From: Streptomyces albicerus
GTDB taxonomy: Bacteria; Actinomycetota; Actinomycetes; Streptomycetales; Streptomycetaceae
Direction: 5' to 3'
Length of the DNA: 64,000 nt
Assembly (NCBI RefSeq): GCF_008905045.1
Contig: NZ_VWMY01000006.1
Coordinates: forward strand, 124,001 to 188,000
The first letter of the stretch is position 1, and the number at the start of each line of letters is the position of its first letter. The notes beneath the pieces are model-generated. The model was not told where the DNA came from. It saw only the letters and a program-made list of their open reading frames with translations, and did no database searches. The position numbers were made by a program, and so were the translations under genes. Positions 7,976 to 17,415 of the stretch are shown here, one piece after another.

Positions 7976-9520
7976 TCAGCCGGCGACGAACGTGTGGGCC
8001 GCCTTGTCGTGCCAGCACTGGCGCCACGGGCGGTCGAACAGGCCCCACACGACACCCACGACACCGATGGCGAGAATGCCCGGGACGCTGTAGACGAGCC
8101 AGCGGCGCAGGGCCAGCCCGAACGACGGGGGTTCGCCGCCCTCGATGTCCCGCACCTGCAGGCCGCACAGTTTCTTGCCGAGGGTGCGGCCCCACTTGGC
8201 GGTGGGCAGCGCCTCGTAGAGGACGCCGAAGAGGAGCAGGACGGCGAGGATGATGCCGAGATAGACCGCGGTCGTGCCGTCCAGCAGCCAGACCGTGACG
8301 GTCTCGCCGGAGAGCTTGGCGGCGTCGATCTTCTCGTTGACGTGGTCGAGGGCCTTGGTGCCCAGCGGTACGGCGGCGGCGCCCGTGACGCCTGCCAGTA
8401 CGACGGTGTCCACGAGGCGGGCTGCCAGCCGCTTCCCGAGCCCCGCCGGACGCGAGTTCGCCTGCGAGCGGGCCGCAGCCTGGAACGGGTCCTCCCGCAC
8501 CGGCTTCCACGGCACGACGGGCGGCTCGTTCTCGGCCCCGGCCAGCCGGTGCACCTGCTGGGCCCAGGAGGGCTGTCCGCCGCCGGCGCCCGCGGTCATG
8601 GGGGCGCCGGTGCCGGACTGCGGGGGGACGGTGGGGGTGGAGCCGGCCGCGGAGGCCTGGGCTGCCGGAGGCTGGGTCGCGGACGGGGTGGAGGGCTGGG
8701 CGGAGGGCTGGGACCCGCGCTGCTGTCCCGCTCGCGGCGATACGGCCCTGAAGGTCATCGTGCCCTCGGAGGCGAGGGGCTCACGAGAGCCGGGGATGCC
8801 GGGCCGGTCGGGGCCCGTGGAGTTGCCGGCGCCGGCCGGGGCCGTACCTCCGGCCGCGGCGTCCGTGCGCCCGGCGCCGGATGTGCCCGCGACATGCGCG
8901 CGCCCCGCGCCCATGGCTCCGGCCGCCTTGCCCGCTCCCCCGGCCGACCCGTCCGAGCCCGCGGATCCGGTGGGGCGTACCGGTCCGGTGGGCCTGCGGA
9001 ACACCACCGTGCCGCCCGAGGCGGGCGGCTTGACGGCCCCCGAATCCCCGTCCGCCTCGGACGCGCGGAACGTGGCCGTGCCGTCCGTGCGGTCCGACTT
9101 GCCGTCCGGCTGGGACGGCTGGGCGGGCCGATCCGGCTCGGACGGTACGCGCGGGTCCGGCGAGCCCCAGGCGACCCGGCGGTCCGGGTCGCCGCCGAAG
9201 CCGGTCTGCCGGGAGCGGTCGGCGCCCCACGCGGACGCGGGCTCGGGACGGCTGCCGTGCTGGGCGTCGGCGGGCGATGGACCGGCCGTCGGCGGGTCCT
9301 CGTCGAAGAAGTGCGGGCCCGTCTCCTCCGTGGAGACGGGGCCCGGCCGTGCGTCACCCGCGGGCGACGGGAGCGGCAGGCCGTCGGACGGCGCCGGTCG
9401 GCTGGTGCCCGGCACCCACGAGGCACCGTTCCAGTACCGGACATATCCAGGAATGGACGGGTCCGGGTAATACCCTTCGCGGGGCCTGTCGTCGCCGGGG
9501 GCCGGGGTTGGGGCGCTCAT
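7976..9520 (-). CDS. RDD family protein with N-terminal DUF2510 domain
   Basis: A 514-residue protein. The N terminus carries a DUF2510 motif (EGYYPDPSIPGYVRYWNGAS), a short domain often fused to actinobacterial membrane proteins. A long disordered region of about 300 residues rich in Gly, Pro, Ser, Thr and Ala follows. The C terminus is an RDD domain with KRLAARLVDTVVLAGVTGAA, TVWLLDGTTAVYLGIILAVLLLFGVLYEAL split over two helices, and GRTLGKKLCGLQVRD. The start is ATG 9520; the open frame continues to 9739 but that part is unlike the family. It pairs with the shorter RDD gene downstream. Function unknown. Confidence 0.85.
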   Translation of the reverse strand: MSAPTPAPGDDRPREGYYPDPSIPGYVRYWNGASWVPGTSRPAPSDGLPLPSPAGDARPGPVSTEETGPHFFDEDPPTAGPSPADAQHGSRPEPASAWGADRSRQTGFGGDPDRRVAWGSPDPRVPSEPDRPAQPSQPDGKSDRTDGTATFRASEADGDSGAVKPPASGGTVVFRRPTGPVRPTGSAGSDGSAGGAGKAAGAMGAGRAHVAGTSGAGRTDAAAGGTAPAGAGNSTGPDRPGIPGSREPLASEGTMTFRAVSPRAGQQRGSQPSAQPSTPSATQPPAAQASAAGSTPTVPPQSGTGAPMTAGAGGGQPSWAQQVHRLAGAENEPPVVPWKPVREDPFQAAARSQANSRPAGLGKRLAARLVDTVVLAGVTGAAAVPLGTKALDHVNEKIDAAKLSGETVTVWLLDGTTAVYLGIILAVLLLFGVLYEALPTAKWGRTLGKKLCGLQVRDIEGGEPPSFGLALRRWLVYSVPGILAIGVVGVVWGLFDRPWRQCWHDKAAHTFVAG

Positions 9521-9774
9521 GTCCGTCGTCCCGTATCTGCTCGGGGGTCGTGTTGAGCAACCACATCTATCAGACGGGGGCAAGCGCCACTGCCGCTCCT
9601 GCCGTACCTCCCCCCTTCGAGCAAGGTTCTGCCACGCTTTGCCACCGCACGCGGCCGTATGGCGGAGCCGTAGGAAAAAAGTTCTGCGCACCCGCGTAAT
9701 GCTTCGAACCCCGCGCCCTCTCCACTCGTACGGGCCCACCCACAGGGCCCCGGACGCGAGAGGAAACGTACGAC

Positions 9775-10248
9775 ATGTACACCGTGGTGGAACGCGAGCT
9801 CGAGCTCAAACTGGTCCTGTCCCCCGAGCGCAGCATCCCGGTCCCGGCCCGGCTGAGCTTTCGGACCGACGATCCGTACGCCGTCCACATCACCTTCCAC
9901 ATCGGCTCCGACCACCCCGTGAACTGGACGTTCGCGCGGGAGCTGCTCGTCGAGGGGGTGTTCAGGCCGTGCGGGCACGGGGACGTGCGGGTGTGGCCGA
10001 CGAAGGTCGGCGGACGGAGCGTCGTCCTGATGGCGCTGAGTTCACCCGACGGGGACGCCCTGCTCGAGGCGCCCGCCGCGCAGGTGTCGGCCTGGCTGGA
10101 ACGAACCCTGCGGGCGGTCCCTCCGGGCTCTGAGGCCGAGCAGCTCGGCATCGACCGCGGCCTCGCCGAGCTGCTCGCGCCCACCCCGGCCGACGATCTC
10201 TGGCTGCGCGACCCGTGGCCGTCGGACGAGTCGAAGGACGGTGAGTGA
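9775..10248 (+). CDS. ssgG: SsgA-like sporulation/cell division protein (SALP)
   Basis: A 157-residue member of the SsgA-like family, found only in morphologically complex actinomycetes, where members guide septum placement and peptidoglycan maturation in sporulating hyphae. Family features are ELELKLVLSPERSIPVPARLSFRTDDPYAVHITFH at the N terminus, followed by WTFARELLVEGVFRPCGHGDVRVWP. No transmembrane helix. The symbol ssgG is inferred from gene order (beside a GlcD-type oxidase and upstream of hpd), not from a search, so another SALP paralogue is possible. It is convergent with the oxidase gene, 35 bp away. Confidence 0.85.
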   Translation: MYTVVERELELKLVLSPERSIPVPARLSFRTDDPYAVHITFHIGSDHPVNWTFARELLVEGVFRPCGHGDVRVWPTKVGGRSVVLMALSSPDGDALLEAPAAQVSAWLERTLRAVPPGSEAEQLGIDRGLAELLAPTPADDLWLRDPWPSDESKDGE

Positions 10249-10283
10249 GACGTATGGGACGCATGGGACGAATGGGTGGTGCT

Positions 10284-11684
10284 TCAGAACAACTTGCCCG
10301 GGTTGAGGATGCCCAGTGGGTCGAACGCCGCCTTGATCGCCCGCTGCATCTCCACACCCACCGGGCCGATCTCCCGCGCCAGCCACTCCTTCTTGAGGAC
10401 GCCCACGCCGTGCTCGCCGGTGATCGTGCCGCCGAGTTCCAGGCCGAGGCCCATGATCTCGTCGAAGGACTCGCGGGCGCGCCGGGACTCGTCGGGGTCC
10501 TGGGCGTCGAAGCAGACCGTCGGGTGGGTGTTGCCGTCGCCGGCGTGGGCGACGACCCCGATGGTCAGCTGGTACTTCTCGGAGATCCGCTCGACCCCTT
10601 CGATCATCTCGCCGAGCTTCGACCGCGGTACGCACACGTCGTCGATCATTGTCGTGCCCTTGACCGCTTCCAGCGCGGTGAGGGACAGCCGGCGGCCCTG
10701 GAGGAGCAGTTCCGACTCGGCCGCGTCGTCCGCCGGTACGACCTGTGTGGCGCCCGCCGCCTCGCACAGCGCGCCGACCGCGGCCAGGTCGACCGCGGGG
10801 TCGAGCGTGTCGAAGGCGGCGAGGAGCAGGCCCTCGGTGGTCTCCGGAAGGCCCATGTTCGCCATGTCGTTGACGGCCTTCACCGTCGTACGGTCCATCA
10901 GTTCGAGGAGGGACGGCACGTGCCCGCCCTCCATGATCCGGCAGACCGCGTCGCAGGCGGCCGACGCCGACGCGAACTCGGCGGCCAGCACCAGCTGCTG
11001 GGGCGGCTGCGGCCTCAGGGCCAGCGTCGCCCGTACGACGATGCCGAGTGAGCCCTCCGAGCCGACGAAGAGGCGGGTCAGGTCGTATCCGGCGACGCCC
11101 TTCGCCGTACGGCGGCCCGTGGACATGAAGCGGCCGTCGGCGAGGACGACGTCCAGGCCGAGGACGTACTCGGCCGTCACCCCGTACTTCACACAGCACA
11201 GGCCGCCGGAGGCCGTGCCGATGTTCCCGCCGATGGTGCACATCTCCCAGCTGGAGGGGTCCGGCGGGTAGTAGAGGCCGTGTTCGCCCACGGCGCGGGA
11301 GAGCGTGGCGTTGATGACGCCCGGCTCGACGACCGCGATCCGGTCGACCGGGCTGATCTCCAGGATGCGGTCCATCTTGACGAGGGACAGCGCGATGCAG
11401 CCCTCGGAGGTGTTGGCGGCGCCCGACAGGCCCGTACGGGCGCCCTGCGGGACCACCGGGACGCGCAGCTCGGTGGCGATGCGCATGATGTGCTGGACCT
11501 GCTCGACGGTGCGTGGCAGGACGACGACGGCGGGGGCGTTGGCCTCGCAGAAGCTGGCCATGTCGTTGGCGTACGAGGCCGTGACGTCCGGGTCGGTGAG
11601 GACCGCCTCGGCCGGCAGGCCCGCGAGGAGACGGTCGACGAGGTTGCCCGTCGCTTCGTCGCGTGGGGCTTCGATACGGCTCAT
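10284..11684 (-). CDS. FAD-linked oxidase, GlcD/D-lactate dehydrogenase type
   Basis: A 466-residue flavoprotein of the vanillyl-alcohol oxidase fold, which oxidises 2-hydroxy acids such as glycolate or D-lactate. The FAD-binding half has PVVPQGARTGLSGAANTSEG (about residue 80) and GGNIGTASGGLCCVKYG. The C-terminal half has HAGDGNTHPTVCFD and GGTITGEHGVGVLKKEWLA, both typical of the cap domain with catalytic histidine and metal ligands. The start is ATG 11684 (MSRIEAPRDEATG); the longer frame to 12035 is an antisense artefact of the TPR gene. Substrate cannot be told from the sequence. Confidence 0.9.
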   Translation of the reverse strand: MSRIEAPRDEATGNLVDRLLAGLPAEAVLTDPDVTASYANDMASFCEANAPAVVVLPRTVEQVQHIMRIATELRVPVVPQGARTGLSGAANTSEGCIALSLVKMDRILEISPVDRIAVVEPGVINATLSRAVGEHGLYYPPDPSSWEMCTIGGNIGTASGGLCCVKYGVTAEYVLGLDVVLADGRFMSTGRRTAKGVAGYDLTRLFVGSEGSLGIVVRATLALRPQPPQQLVLAAEFASASAACDAVCRIMEGGHVPSLLELMDRTTVKAVNDMANMGLPETTEGLLLAAFDTLDPAVDLAAVGALCEAAGATQVVPADDAAESELLLQGRRLSLTALEAVKGTTMIDDVCVPRSKLGEMIEGVERISEKYQLTIGVVAHAGDGNTHPTVCFDAQDPDESRRARESFDEIMGLGLELGGTITGEHGVGVLKKEWLAREIGPVGVEMQRAIKAAFDPLGILNPGKLF

Positions 11685-11793
11685 GATCACAGCGTCGCAC
11701 CCGGGGCCATCGGTGTGAACCCCGCCCGCGAGAGGCTTTCCGTGCCGGGGTGGTGGCCGGATGTGCTCTTCGTATTGACGCACAGTGAGCGGC

Positions 11794-13401
11794 ATGGAGA
11801 GCGCCGTGGAGAACGAGCAGGCTTCTGATTCGGTGACTGGTCCGGCGAGGCGTGAAGTCGGCCTGCGGTGGGCGCTCGTCGGCTCCCTCGTGGGGTGCGT
11901 CGTCCTCGGTGGTGTGCTGATGGCGATGCCCTCGGGGCAGGGCGGACCGCCGCCCGCGCCCGGGCCGGTGGCGCGGGCCATGGGCGCGGTCGGGGCCGGG
12001 ACGCCCGCCTCGCTGCCCGATCTGGCGGCGCTCATCGGTGACCGTGAGGCGCATCTGCGGGCCCATCCGGGTGATGTGCAGTCCTGGGCGGTGCTCGGGG
12101 CCGCGTATGTGGAGCGGGGCGAGCGGACCGCCTCGACGCGGTACTACCCGAAGGCCGAGAAGGCGTTGCGTACGTCGTTGAAGGCGAAGCCGAAGGGGAA
12201 CGTGGAGGCGCTCGGCGGTCTTGCCGCGCTCGCCAACGCCCAGCACGACTTCCGGGCGGCGCGGAAGTGGGGCGAGGCGGCGGTTGCGGCCTCGCCCAAG
12301 CGGTGGACGGCCTATCCGACGCTGATCGACGCGTATCGGGGGCTCGGGGACTACAAGGCCGCGCGCAAGGCGCTGGCCCGGCTTGTCGAACTGCGGTCGG
12401 GGGCGCGGGGGGCGGGAGCCCGGGGGTCGGGTGCGCAGGTGTCGGGTGCCCGGGGGTCGGGTGCGCAGGTGTCGGGTGCGCAGGTGTCGGGTGCCCAGGT
12501 GTTGATGCGGGCCGGGCTGGTGTACCGGGATCGGGGGTGGCGCGAGGATGCCGGGGCCGCGCTCTCCGACGCGGCGGCGCTCGCCGCCACGCCCGCGGAA
12601 CGGGCGGCATGTCTCGTACGGGTCGGGGAGCTGGCCTGGGAGCGGGGGGAGCCTGCCGAGTCGTTGCGGGCTTTCGACGCCGCGTTGCGGGCCGATCCCG
12701 ACGGGCACGCCGCGCTGGCGGGGCAGGGGCGGGCGCTGGCCGCGCTGGGGCGGATCTCGGAGGCGTTGCGTGCGTACCAGTCCGCGTTGACCAAGCGGCC
12801 GTTGCCTCAATACGCCCTGGAGTTGGGCAAGTTGTACGAGTCGCTGGGGTTGGGTGGGGCGGCTCGGGCCCAGTACGACGTGTTGCGGACCCGGGTGCGG
12901 GAGAGGGCCGCCGGGGGTGTGAACGACGAGCTCGTTCTTGGGCTCTTCGAGGCGGACCACGGTGATGCCGAGGCCGCGGTGGGGCGGCTGCGGGACGAGT
13001 GGAGGCGGCATCCCTCCGTCCAGGTCGCCGATGCCCTCGGGTGGGCGCTGCATCGCTCCGGTGCCGACGAGGAGGCGTTGCGCTTCGCGACGAAGGCGAT
13101 GGACGAGGAGCGCGGGGGTGGGGTGCGCAGTGCGTTGTTCGCTTATCACCGGGGGGTGATCGAGCGGGAGTTGGGGCGGTACGGGGCGGCTCGGCGGCAT
13201 CTTGAAGAGGCGCTGCGGATCAATCCGGAGTTCTCGCCGCTGTTGGTGCCTTTGGCGGAGGAGGCGTTGGAGGCGTTGGGGGAGCCGGAGGAAGGGGGGC
13301 CGGAGGGGGTGGAGGGGAGTGAGGTTGAGGAAGGGAGTGAGGTTGAGGAAGGGGCTGAGGTTGAGGAGGGGGCTGAGGATGGGGCTGAGGCTGAGGAGTA
13401 A
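11794..13401 (+). CDS. TPR-repeat membrane-anchored protein
   Basis: A 535-residue protein with one N-terminal membrane helix (about residues 28-48, ALVGSLVGCVVLGGVLMAM) followed by tetratricopeptide repeats, for example AWAVLGAAYVERGER and the later ALAALGRISEALRAYQSAL. TPR proteins are scaffolds, so the partner is unknown. Two low-complexity insertions stand out: a Gly/Ala/Arg/Ser/Gln/Val repeat (GARGSGAQVSGAQVSG) near residue 205-235 and an acidic C-terminal tail of EVEEG-type repeats. The start is ATG 11794; GTG 11785 is an alternative. It is divergent from the FAD oxidase and ends 21 bp from the convergent nitrile hydratase genes. Confidence 0.82.
   Translation: MESAVENEQASDSVTGPARREVGLRWALVGSLVGCVVLGGVLMAMPSGQGGPPPAPGPVARAMGAVGAGTPASLPDLAALIGDREAHLRAHPGDVQSWAVLGAAYVERGERTASTRYYPKAEKALRTSLKAKPKGNVEALGGLAALANAQHDFRAARKWGEAAVAASPKRWTAYPTLIDAYRGLGDYKAARKALARLVELRSGARGAGARGSGAQVSGARGSGAQVSGAQVSGAQVLMRAGLVYRDRGWREDAGAALSDAAALAATPAERAACLVRVGELAWERGEPAESLRAFDAALRADPDGHAALAGQGRALAALGRISEALRAYQSALTKRPLPQYALELGKLYESLGLGGAARAQYDVLRTRVRERAAGGVNDELVLGLFEADHGDAEAAVGRLRDEWRRHPSVQVADALGWALHRSGADEEALRFATKAMDEERGGGVRSALFAYHRGVIERELGRYGAARRHLEEALRINPEFSPLLVPLAEEALEALGEPEEGGPEGVEGSEVEEGSEVEEGAEVEEGAEDGAEAEE
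12403..12500 (+). repeat. In-frame tandem repeat in the TPR gene
   Basis: Direct repeats of the type GGGTGCGCAGGTGTCGGGTG and close variants, encoding GAQVSGAQVSG and GARGSG runs. All units stay in frame. Such arrays change length by slippage. Confidence 0.7.
13319..13400 (+). repeat. Acidic EVEEG-coding repeat at the TPR gene 3' end
   Basis: Near-identical units of GAGGTTGAGGAAGGG(A/G)(C/G)T encode the acidic C-terminal tail of the TPR protein. The array is in frame and directly precedes the stop codon. Confidence 0.65.
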
Positions 13402-13422
13402 GGCCGGGGTTTCTCTTCCGGG

Positions 13423-14010
13423 TTACAGCTCGGCCGTCCCGATCAGCGCGTTTCGCGTGACCAGGCCGGTCAGCTCGGCTTCGGACATGGAGTCCGTATC
13501 GGCGGGCCTGCGGGGCAGCACCATGTAGCGGGTCTCCGCGCTCGAGTCCCAGACCGTGATCTCTGTGTCGTCGGGGAGGTTGAGCCCGAACTCGGCCAGC
13601 ACGGCGCGGGGTTCGCGGACCACTCGGGAGCGGTATGCCTCGGACTTGTACCAGGACGGGGACGGGCCGAGGAGGCGTAGCGGGTAGCAGGAGCACAGGG
13701 TGCAGACGATGACGTTGTGGGTCTCGTCCGTGTTTTCCACTACTCGCAGGCGTTGGAAGCCGCCTTCCATGAAGCCGAGTTCGCGGACCGCCGCCGTGCC
13801 GTCGGCGAGGAGGCGGGACTTGTACGCCGGGTCCGTCCAGGCGCGGGCCACCACCCTCGCGCCGTTCGCCGGGGAGGCGCCCGACAGGGACGCGTCGATG
13901 ATCTCGTCCAGCTGGGCGCCGGAGAGTACGCCCTTCTCCTCCAGGAGGGTCTCCAGCCGCCGTACCCGGCGGGCGATCAGCGTGTCGGGGTGGTGATCAG
14001 CGCTCGTCAT
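13423..14010 (-). CDS. Nitrile hydratase alpha subunit-like (cobalt type) / thiocyanate hydrolase gamma-like
   Basis: A 195-residue metalloprotein subunit. The metal claw motif VCTLCSCY at about residue 101-108 is the cobalt-type signature (CTLCSC; iron types have CSLCSC). The first cysteine and the following Cys-Ser-Cys form the claw that binds non-corrinoid Co(III). Flanking SYRSRVVREPRAVLAEFGL-like helices and the C-terminal region ITVWDSSAETRYMVLPRRP match nitrile hydratase alpha subunits. Two short genes upstream, overlapping each other and this one, together equal a beta subunit, so this is one operon. Substrate (nitrile or thiocyanate) is undetermined. The start is ATG 14010. Confidence 0.88.
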   Translation of the reverse strand: MTSADHHPDTLIARRVRRLETLLEEKGVLSGAQLDEIIDASLSGASPANGARVVARAWTDPAYKSRLLADGTAAVRELGFMEGGFQRLRVVENTDETHNVIVCTLCSCYPLRLLGPSPSWYKSEAYRSRVVREPRAVLAEFGLNLPDDTEITVWDSSAETRYMVLPRRPADTDSMSEAELTGLVTRNALIGTAEL

Positions 14011-14284
14011 CCGCGTCCGCCTCCAAGTAGCTTTCCCACAGGTCCAGTACGACGTGGTGGTCGCCCTCGCCCCACAGGTCGCGCGCGGCGAAACGTACCG
14101 CGTAGATCTGCTCGACCGGCGCGTCGCCGCGTCCCTGCGCGCTGATGTCGGCGAGTTCCGCGTGGCCTTCGGGTTCCACTACTACGCCGCTCTTGCCGCG
14201 TGCGTACCGTGGCAGTCGGGTGTGGTGCGGTGGGTCGTGGCGGAACGTCCGTACTCGTGTGCCCGGTGCGAAGCGGTCAGTCAT
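13997..14284 (-). CDS. Nitrile hydratase beta subunit, C-terminal SH3-like part as separate gene
   Basis: A 95-residue protein starting MTDRFAPGTRVRTFRHD and continuing through PHHTRLPRYARGKSGVVVEP to EQIYAVRFAARDLWGEGDHHVVLDLWESYLE. This matches the SH3-like C-terminal half of nitrile hydratase beta subunits, with the PHHTRLPRYARG motif. The usual beta subunit is one chain of about 220 residues; here the N-terminal half is a separate gene just upstream, which is the layout of thiocyanate hydrolase subunits. The start is ATG 14284, with GGGTGAG spaced six bases upstream; GTG 14293 is an alternative. It overlaps both neighbours (8 bp and 14 bp). Confidence 0.85.
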   Translation of the reverse strand: MTDRFAPGTRVRTFRHDPPHHTRLPRYARGKSGVVVEPEGHAELADISAQGRGDAPVEQIYAVRFAARDLWGEGDHHVVLDLWESYLEADADDER

Positions 14285-14558
14285 CGAGCTCACCCGGCTC
14301 GATCACGCCCTTGCGCTCCAGCAGCGTGCAGATCGCCTTGAACCATCGCTCGTAGTACGAGGTCGCCAGGTACTCGGCGGGGGGCATGGACTCGATGGCG
14401 TCCCTGAACTCGTTGGTGTTGAACACGTCTTGGGCACGGAGGGCGTTGAAGAGGCCTACTACGCGGGCCTCCCAGTCTGCGTGGAACGGCTCGGTGTCTT
14501 CGGTGGTGTCGATGGGGCCGAAGCCCTGCATGCCGCCGATGTCGTTCATCCTGGCCAT
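14277..14558 (-). CDS. Nitrile hydratase beta subunit, N-terminal helical part as separate gene
   Basis: A 93-residue protein starting MARMNDIGGMQGFGPIDTTE, equal to the N-terminal start of nitrile hydratase beta subunits (consensus MNxxxDxGGMxGFGP). The rest is helical: EYLATSYYERWFKAICTLLERKGVI. It stops at the linker where the SH3-like part begins in fused subunits. It is the first gene of the three-gene operon and may start at ATG 14549 instead of 14558. Its own upstream gap holds a long inverted repeat. It likely forms the complex with the other two products. Confidence 0.82.
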   Translation of the reverse strand: MARMNDIGGMQGFGPIDTTEDTEPFHADWEARVVGLFNALRAQDVFNTNEFRDAIESMPPAEYLATSYYERWFKAICTLLERKGVIEPGELDD

Positions 14559-14620
14559 GGGTCGACAGTAGTGCCGGGGTGGGGGTGGGCGCGTGGGCGC
14601 GCGGCGTCGGTGTGTGGGTC

Positions 14621-14735
14621 GGGGCCGTGCCGGTACGTCGAGTCCGCCACCACTGGGTATCCGGCTGTGGTTTTGGAGGGTGGCGTTTCCTGGAGGAGCC
14701 CTACGTGGCGGACTGCGACGTACCGGCACGGCCCC
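14621..14735. repeat. Long near-perfect inverted repeat upstream of the nitrile hydratase genes
   Basis: Left arm GGGGCCGTGCCGGTACGTCG plus AGTCCGCCA at 14621-14649 and its complement at 14706-14735 (29/30 bp, one inserted base), separated by 56 bases. It sits between the hpd 3' end and the first nitrile hydratase gene, so it could be a hairpin terminator for hpd, a transcript-leader structure, or a small mobile-type repeat. Confidence 0.75.
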
Positions 14736-14867
14736 TCCCGTGCGATGGCGACTGCGGGTGCGTTGTGCGTGGGGTGGGGGTACGCACGGCGGGTTGGGCT
14801 GCGGCCCCACGGGGCGTGGGTTCCGTAGGGCCGTGAGGTCCGGTGAAGTCGCTGCGGTTCGGCGGCA

Positions 14868-14957
14868 CCCTGAAGGGGCGCGGGGAACTGCGCGACCAGC
14901 CACGATGGCGCCGCAGACGATCGACGGCACATCGCGGCACTTCCAGCGGAGCGCTAA
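14868..14957. repeat. Dispersed Streptomyces intergenic repeat, copy 3
   Basis: The core AAGGGGCGCGGGGAACTGCG begins at about 14873, then CGACCAGCCACGATGGCGCC, CCGCAGACGA, and the end module CCAGCGGAGCGCTA. It is directly downstream of the hpd stop codon on the minus strand. It shares modules with copies at 2652, 3349 and 21469. Confidence 0.75.
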
Positions 14958-14960
14958 GGC

Positions 14961-16169
<1,209 letters not shown>

Positions 16170-16228
16170 CTAGTGAGATGCTAGTGCAGGCGGGCGTTGT
16201 GTACAGGATGACCATTCCGGAGGGCACC

Positions 16229-16702
16229 ATGGCGATCGATCATCTGGACGGGCAGCTGCTGGTGCTGCTCGCTGAGGAGCCGCGGATCGGGGTGCTGGAG
16301 ATGTCGCGGCGGCTGGGGGTCGCGCGCGGGACCGTGCAGGCGCGGCTCGACCGGCTTCAGTCGAATGGAGTCATCCGGGGGTTCGGGCCGCAGGTGGATC
16401 CCGCGGCCCTCGGGTATCCCGTCACCGCCTTCGCGACGCTTCAGATCCGGCAGGGGCAAGGCGCGGACGTACGGGCGCACTTGGCGACCGTTCCCGAGGT
16501 GCTGGAGCTGCACACGACCACGGGTAGCGGGGACATGCTGTGCCGGCTCGTGGCGCGGTCCAACGCCGATCTTCAGCGTGTGATCGACCGGGTTGTCGGT
16601 TTTGATGGCATCGTCCGGGCCGCGACCGCGATCGTCATGGAGAACCCCGTGCCGCTGCGGATCATCCCGCTGGTGGAGCAGGCCGCGGAGGACCGTGACT
16701 GA
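16229..16702 (+). CDS. Lrp/AsnC family transcriptional regulator
   Basis: A 157-residue regulator with an N-terminal winged helix-turn-helix (IDHLDGQLLVLLAEEPRIGVLEMSRRLGVARGTVQARLDRLQSNGVI, here split over residues 3-52) and a C-terminal RAM domain (ligand-sensing and assembly), for example VLELHTTTGSGDMLCRLVARS. I chose ATG 16229 because GGAGGG stands six bases before it; upstream starts at 16166 and 16208 lack this. Divergent from hpd, so it probably controls tyrosine catabolism in response to an amino acid or intermediate. Confidence 0.9.
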   Translation: MAIDHLDGQLLVLLAEEPRIGVLEMSRRLGVARGTVQARLDRLQSNGVIRGFGPQVDPAALGYPVTAFATLQIRQGQGADVRAHLATVPEVLELHTTTGSGDMLCRLVARSNADLQRVIDRVVGFDGIVRAATAIVMENPVPLRIIPLVEQAAEDRD

Positions 16703-16758
16703 CAGGAGTCCGACGGGAGTGGTGGCGTGTGGGGTGACCGTGTGCGGGGTGAGCGCGG

Positions 16759-17415
16759 GTGAACTTCTGGGAGTACCTCGGCAGTCGCCATCAGCAGCTC
16801 CTCATCGACGCCTACCAGCACGCCAGTGCCGTCTTTCAGTGCATGGTCGTCGCGACGGTCGTGGGTGTGGTGATCGGTGTCGTCACCTATCGGAGTGAGT
16901 GGGCCGGCAATCTCGCCACGACCACGACGTCCACGATTCTGACCATTCCCTCGCTCGCCATGATCGGTCTGCTGATTCCGATCGTGGGGCTGGGGGTGCC
17001 GCCGACTGTCATCGCACTGACCCTCTACGGGCTGCTGCCGATCGTTCGTAACGCCATCGTCGGGCTGCGCGGGGTCGATCCGTCGCTGGTCGACGCCGCG
17101 AAGGGCATCGGGATGTCCCGGCTCGCCCGGCTCGCGCGGGTCGAGCTGCCGCTCGCCTGGCCGCCGATCCTGACCGGGATCCGGGTCTCCACGCAGATGC
17201 TGATGGGGATCGCCGCCATCGCCGCCTATGCCTCCGGCCCCGGTCTCGGCAATGAGATCTTCCGCGGTATCGCCTCCCTGGGCAGCAAGAACGCGCTCAA
17301 CCAAGTGCTCGCGGGCACGCTCGGGATCATCGTCCTGGCGCTGCTGTTCGACGCCGCGTACGTCCTTGTGGGGCGGCTGACCATCCCTAGGGGGATCCGT
17401 GCCCGAGACGACTGA
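16759..17415 (+). CDS. ABC transporter permease, OpuC (glycine betaine/choline) type
   Basis: A 218-residue inner-membrane permease with five to six predicted helices. The EAA-type loop is VDPSLVDAAKGIGMSRLARLARVELP. It is the first permease of a four-gene osmoprotectant-uptake operon: permease, ATPase, permease, binding lipoprotein. The start is GTG 16759. Its stop overlaps the start of the ATPase gene, so translation is coupled. This is the QAT-family uptake architecture for quaternary amines such as glycine betaine, carnitine or choline; the exact substrate is not readable. Confidence 0.9.
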   Translation: MNFWEYLGSRHQQLLIDAYQHASAVFQCMVVATVVGVVIGVVTYRSEWAGNLATTTTSTILTIPSLAMIGLLIPIVGLGVPPTVIALTLYGLLPIVRNAIVGLRGVDPSLVDAAKGIGMSRLARLARVELPLAWPPILTGIRVSTQMLMGIAAIAAYASGPGLGNEIFRGIASLGSKNALNQVLAGTLGIIVLALLFDAAYVLVGRLTIPRGIRARDD

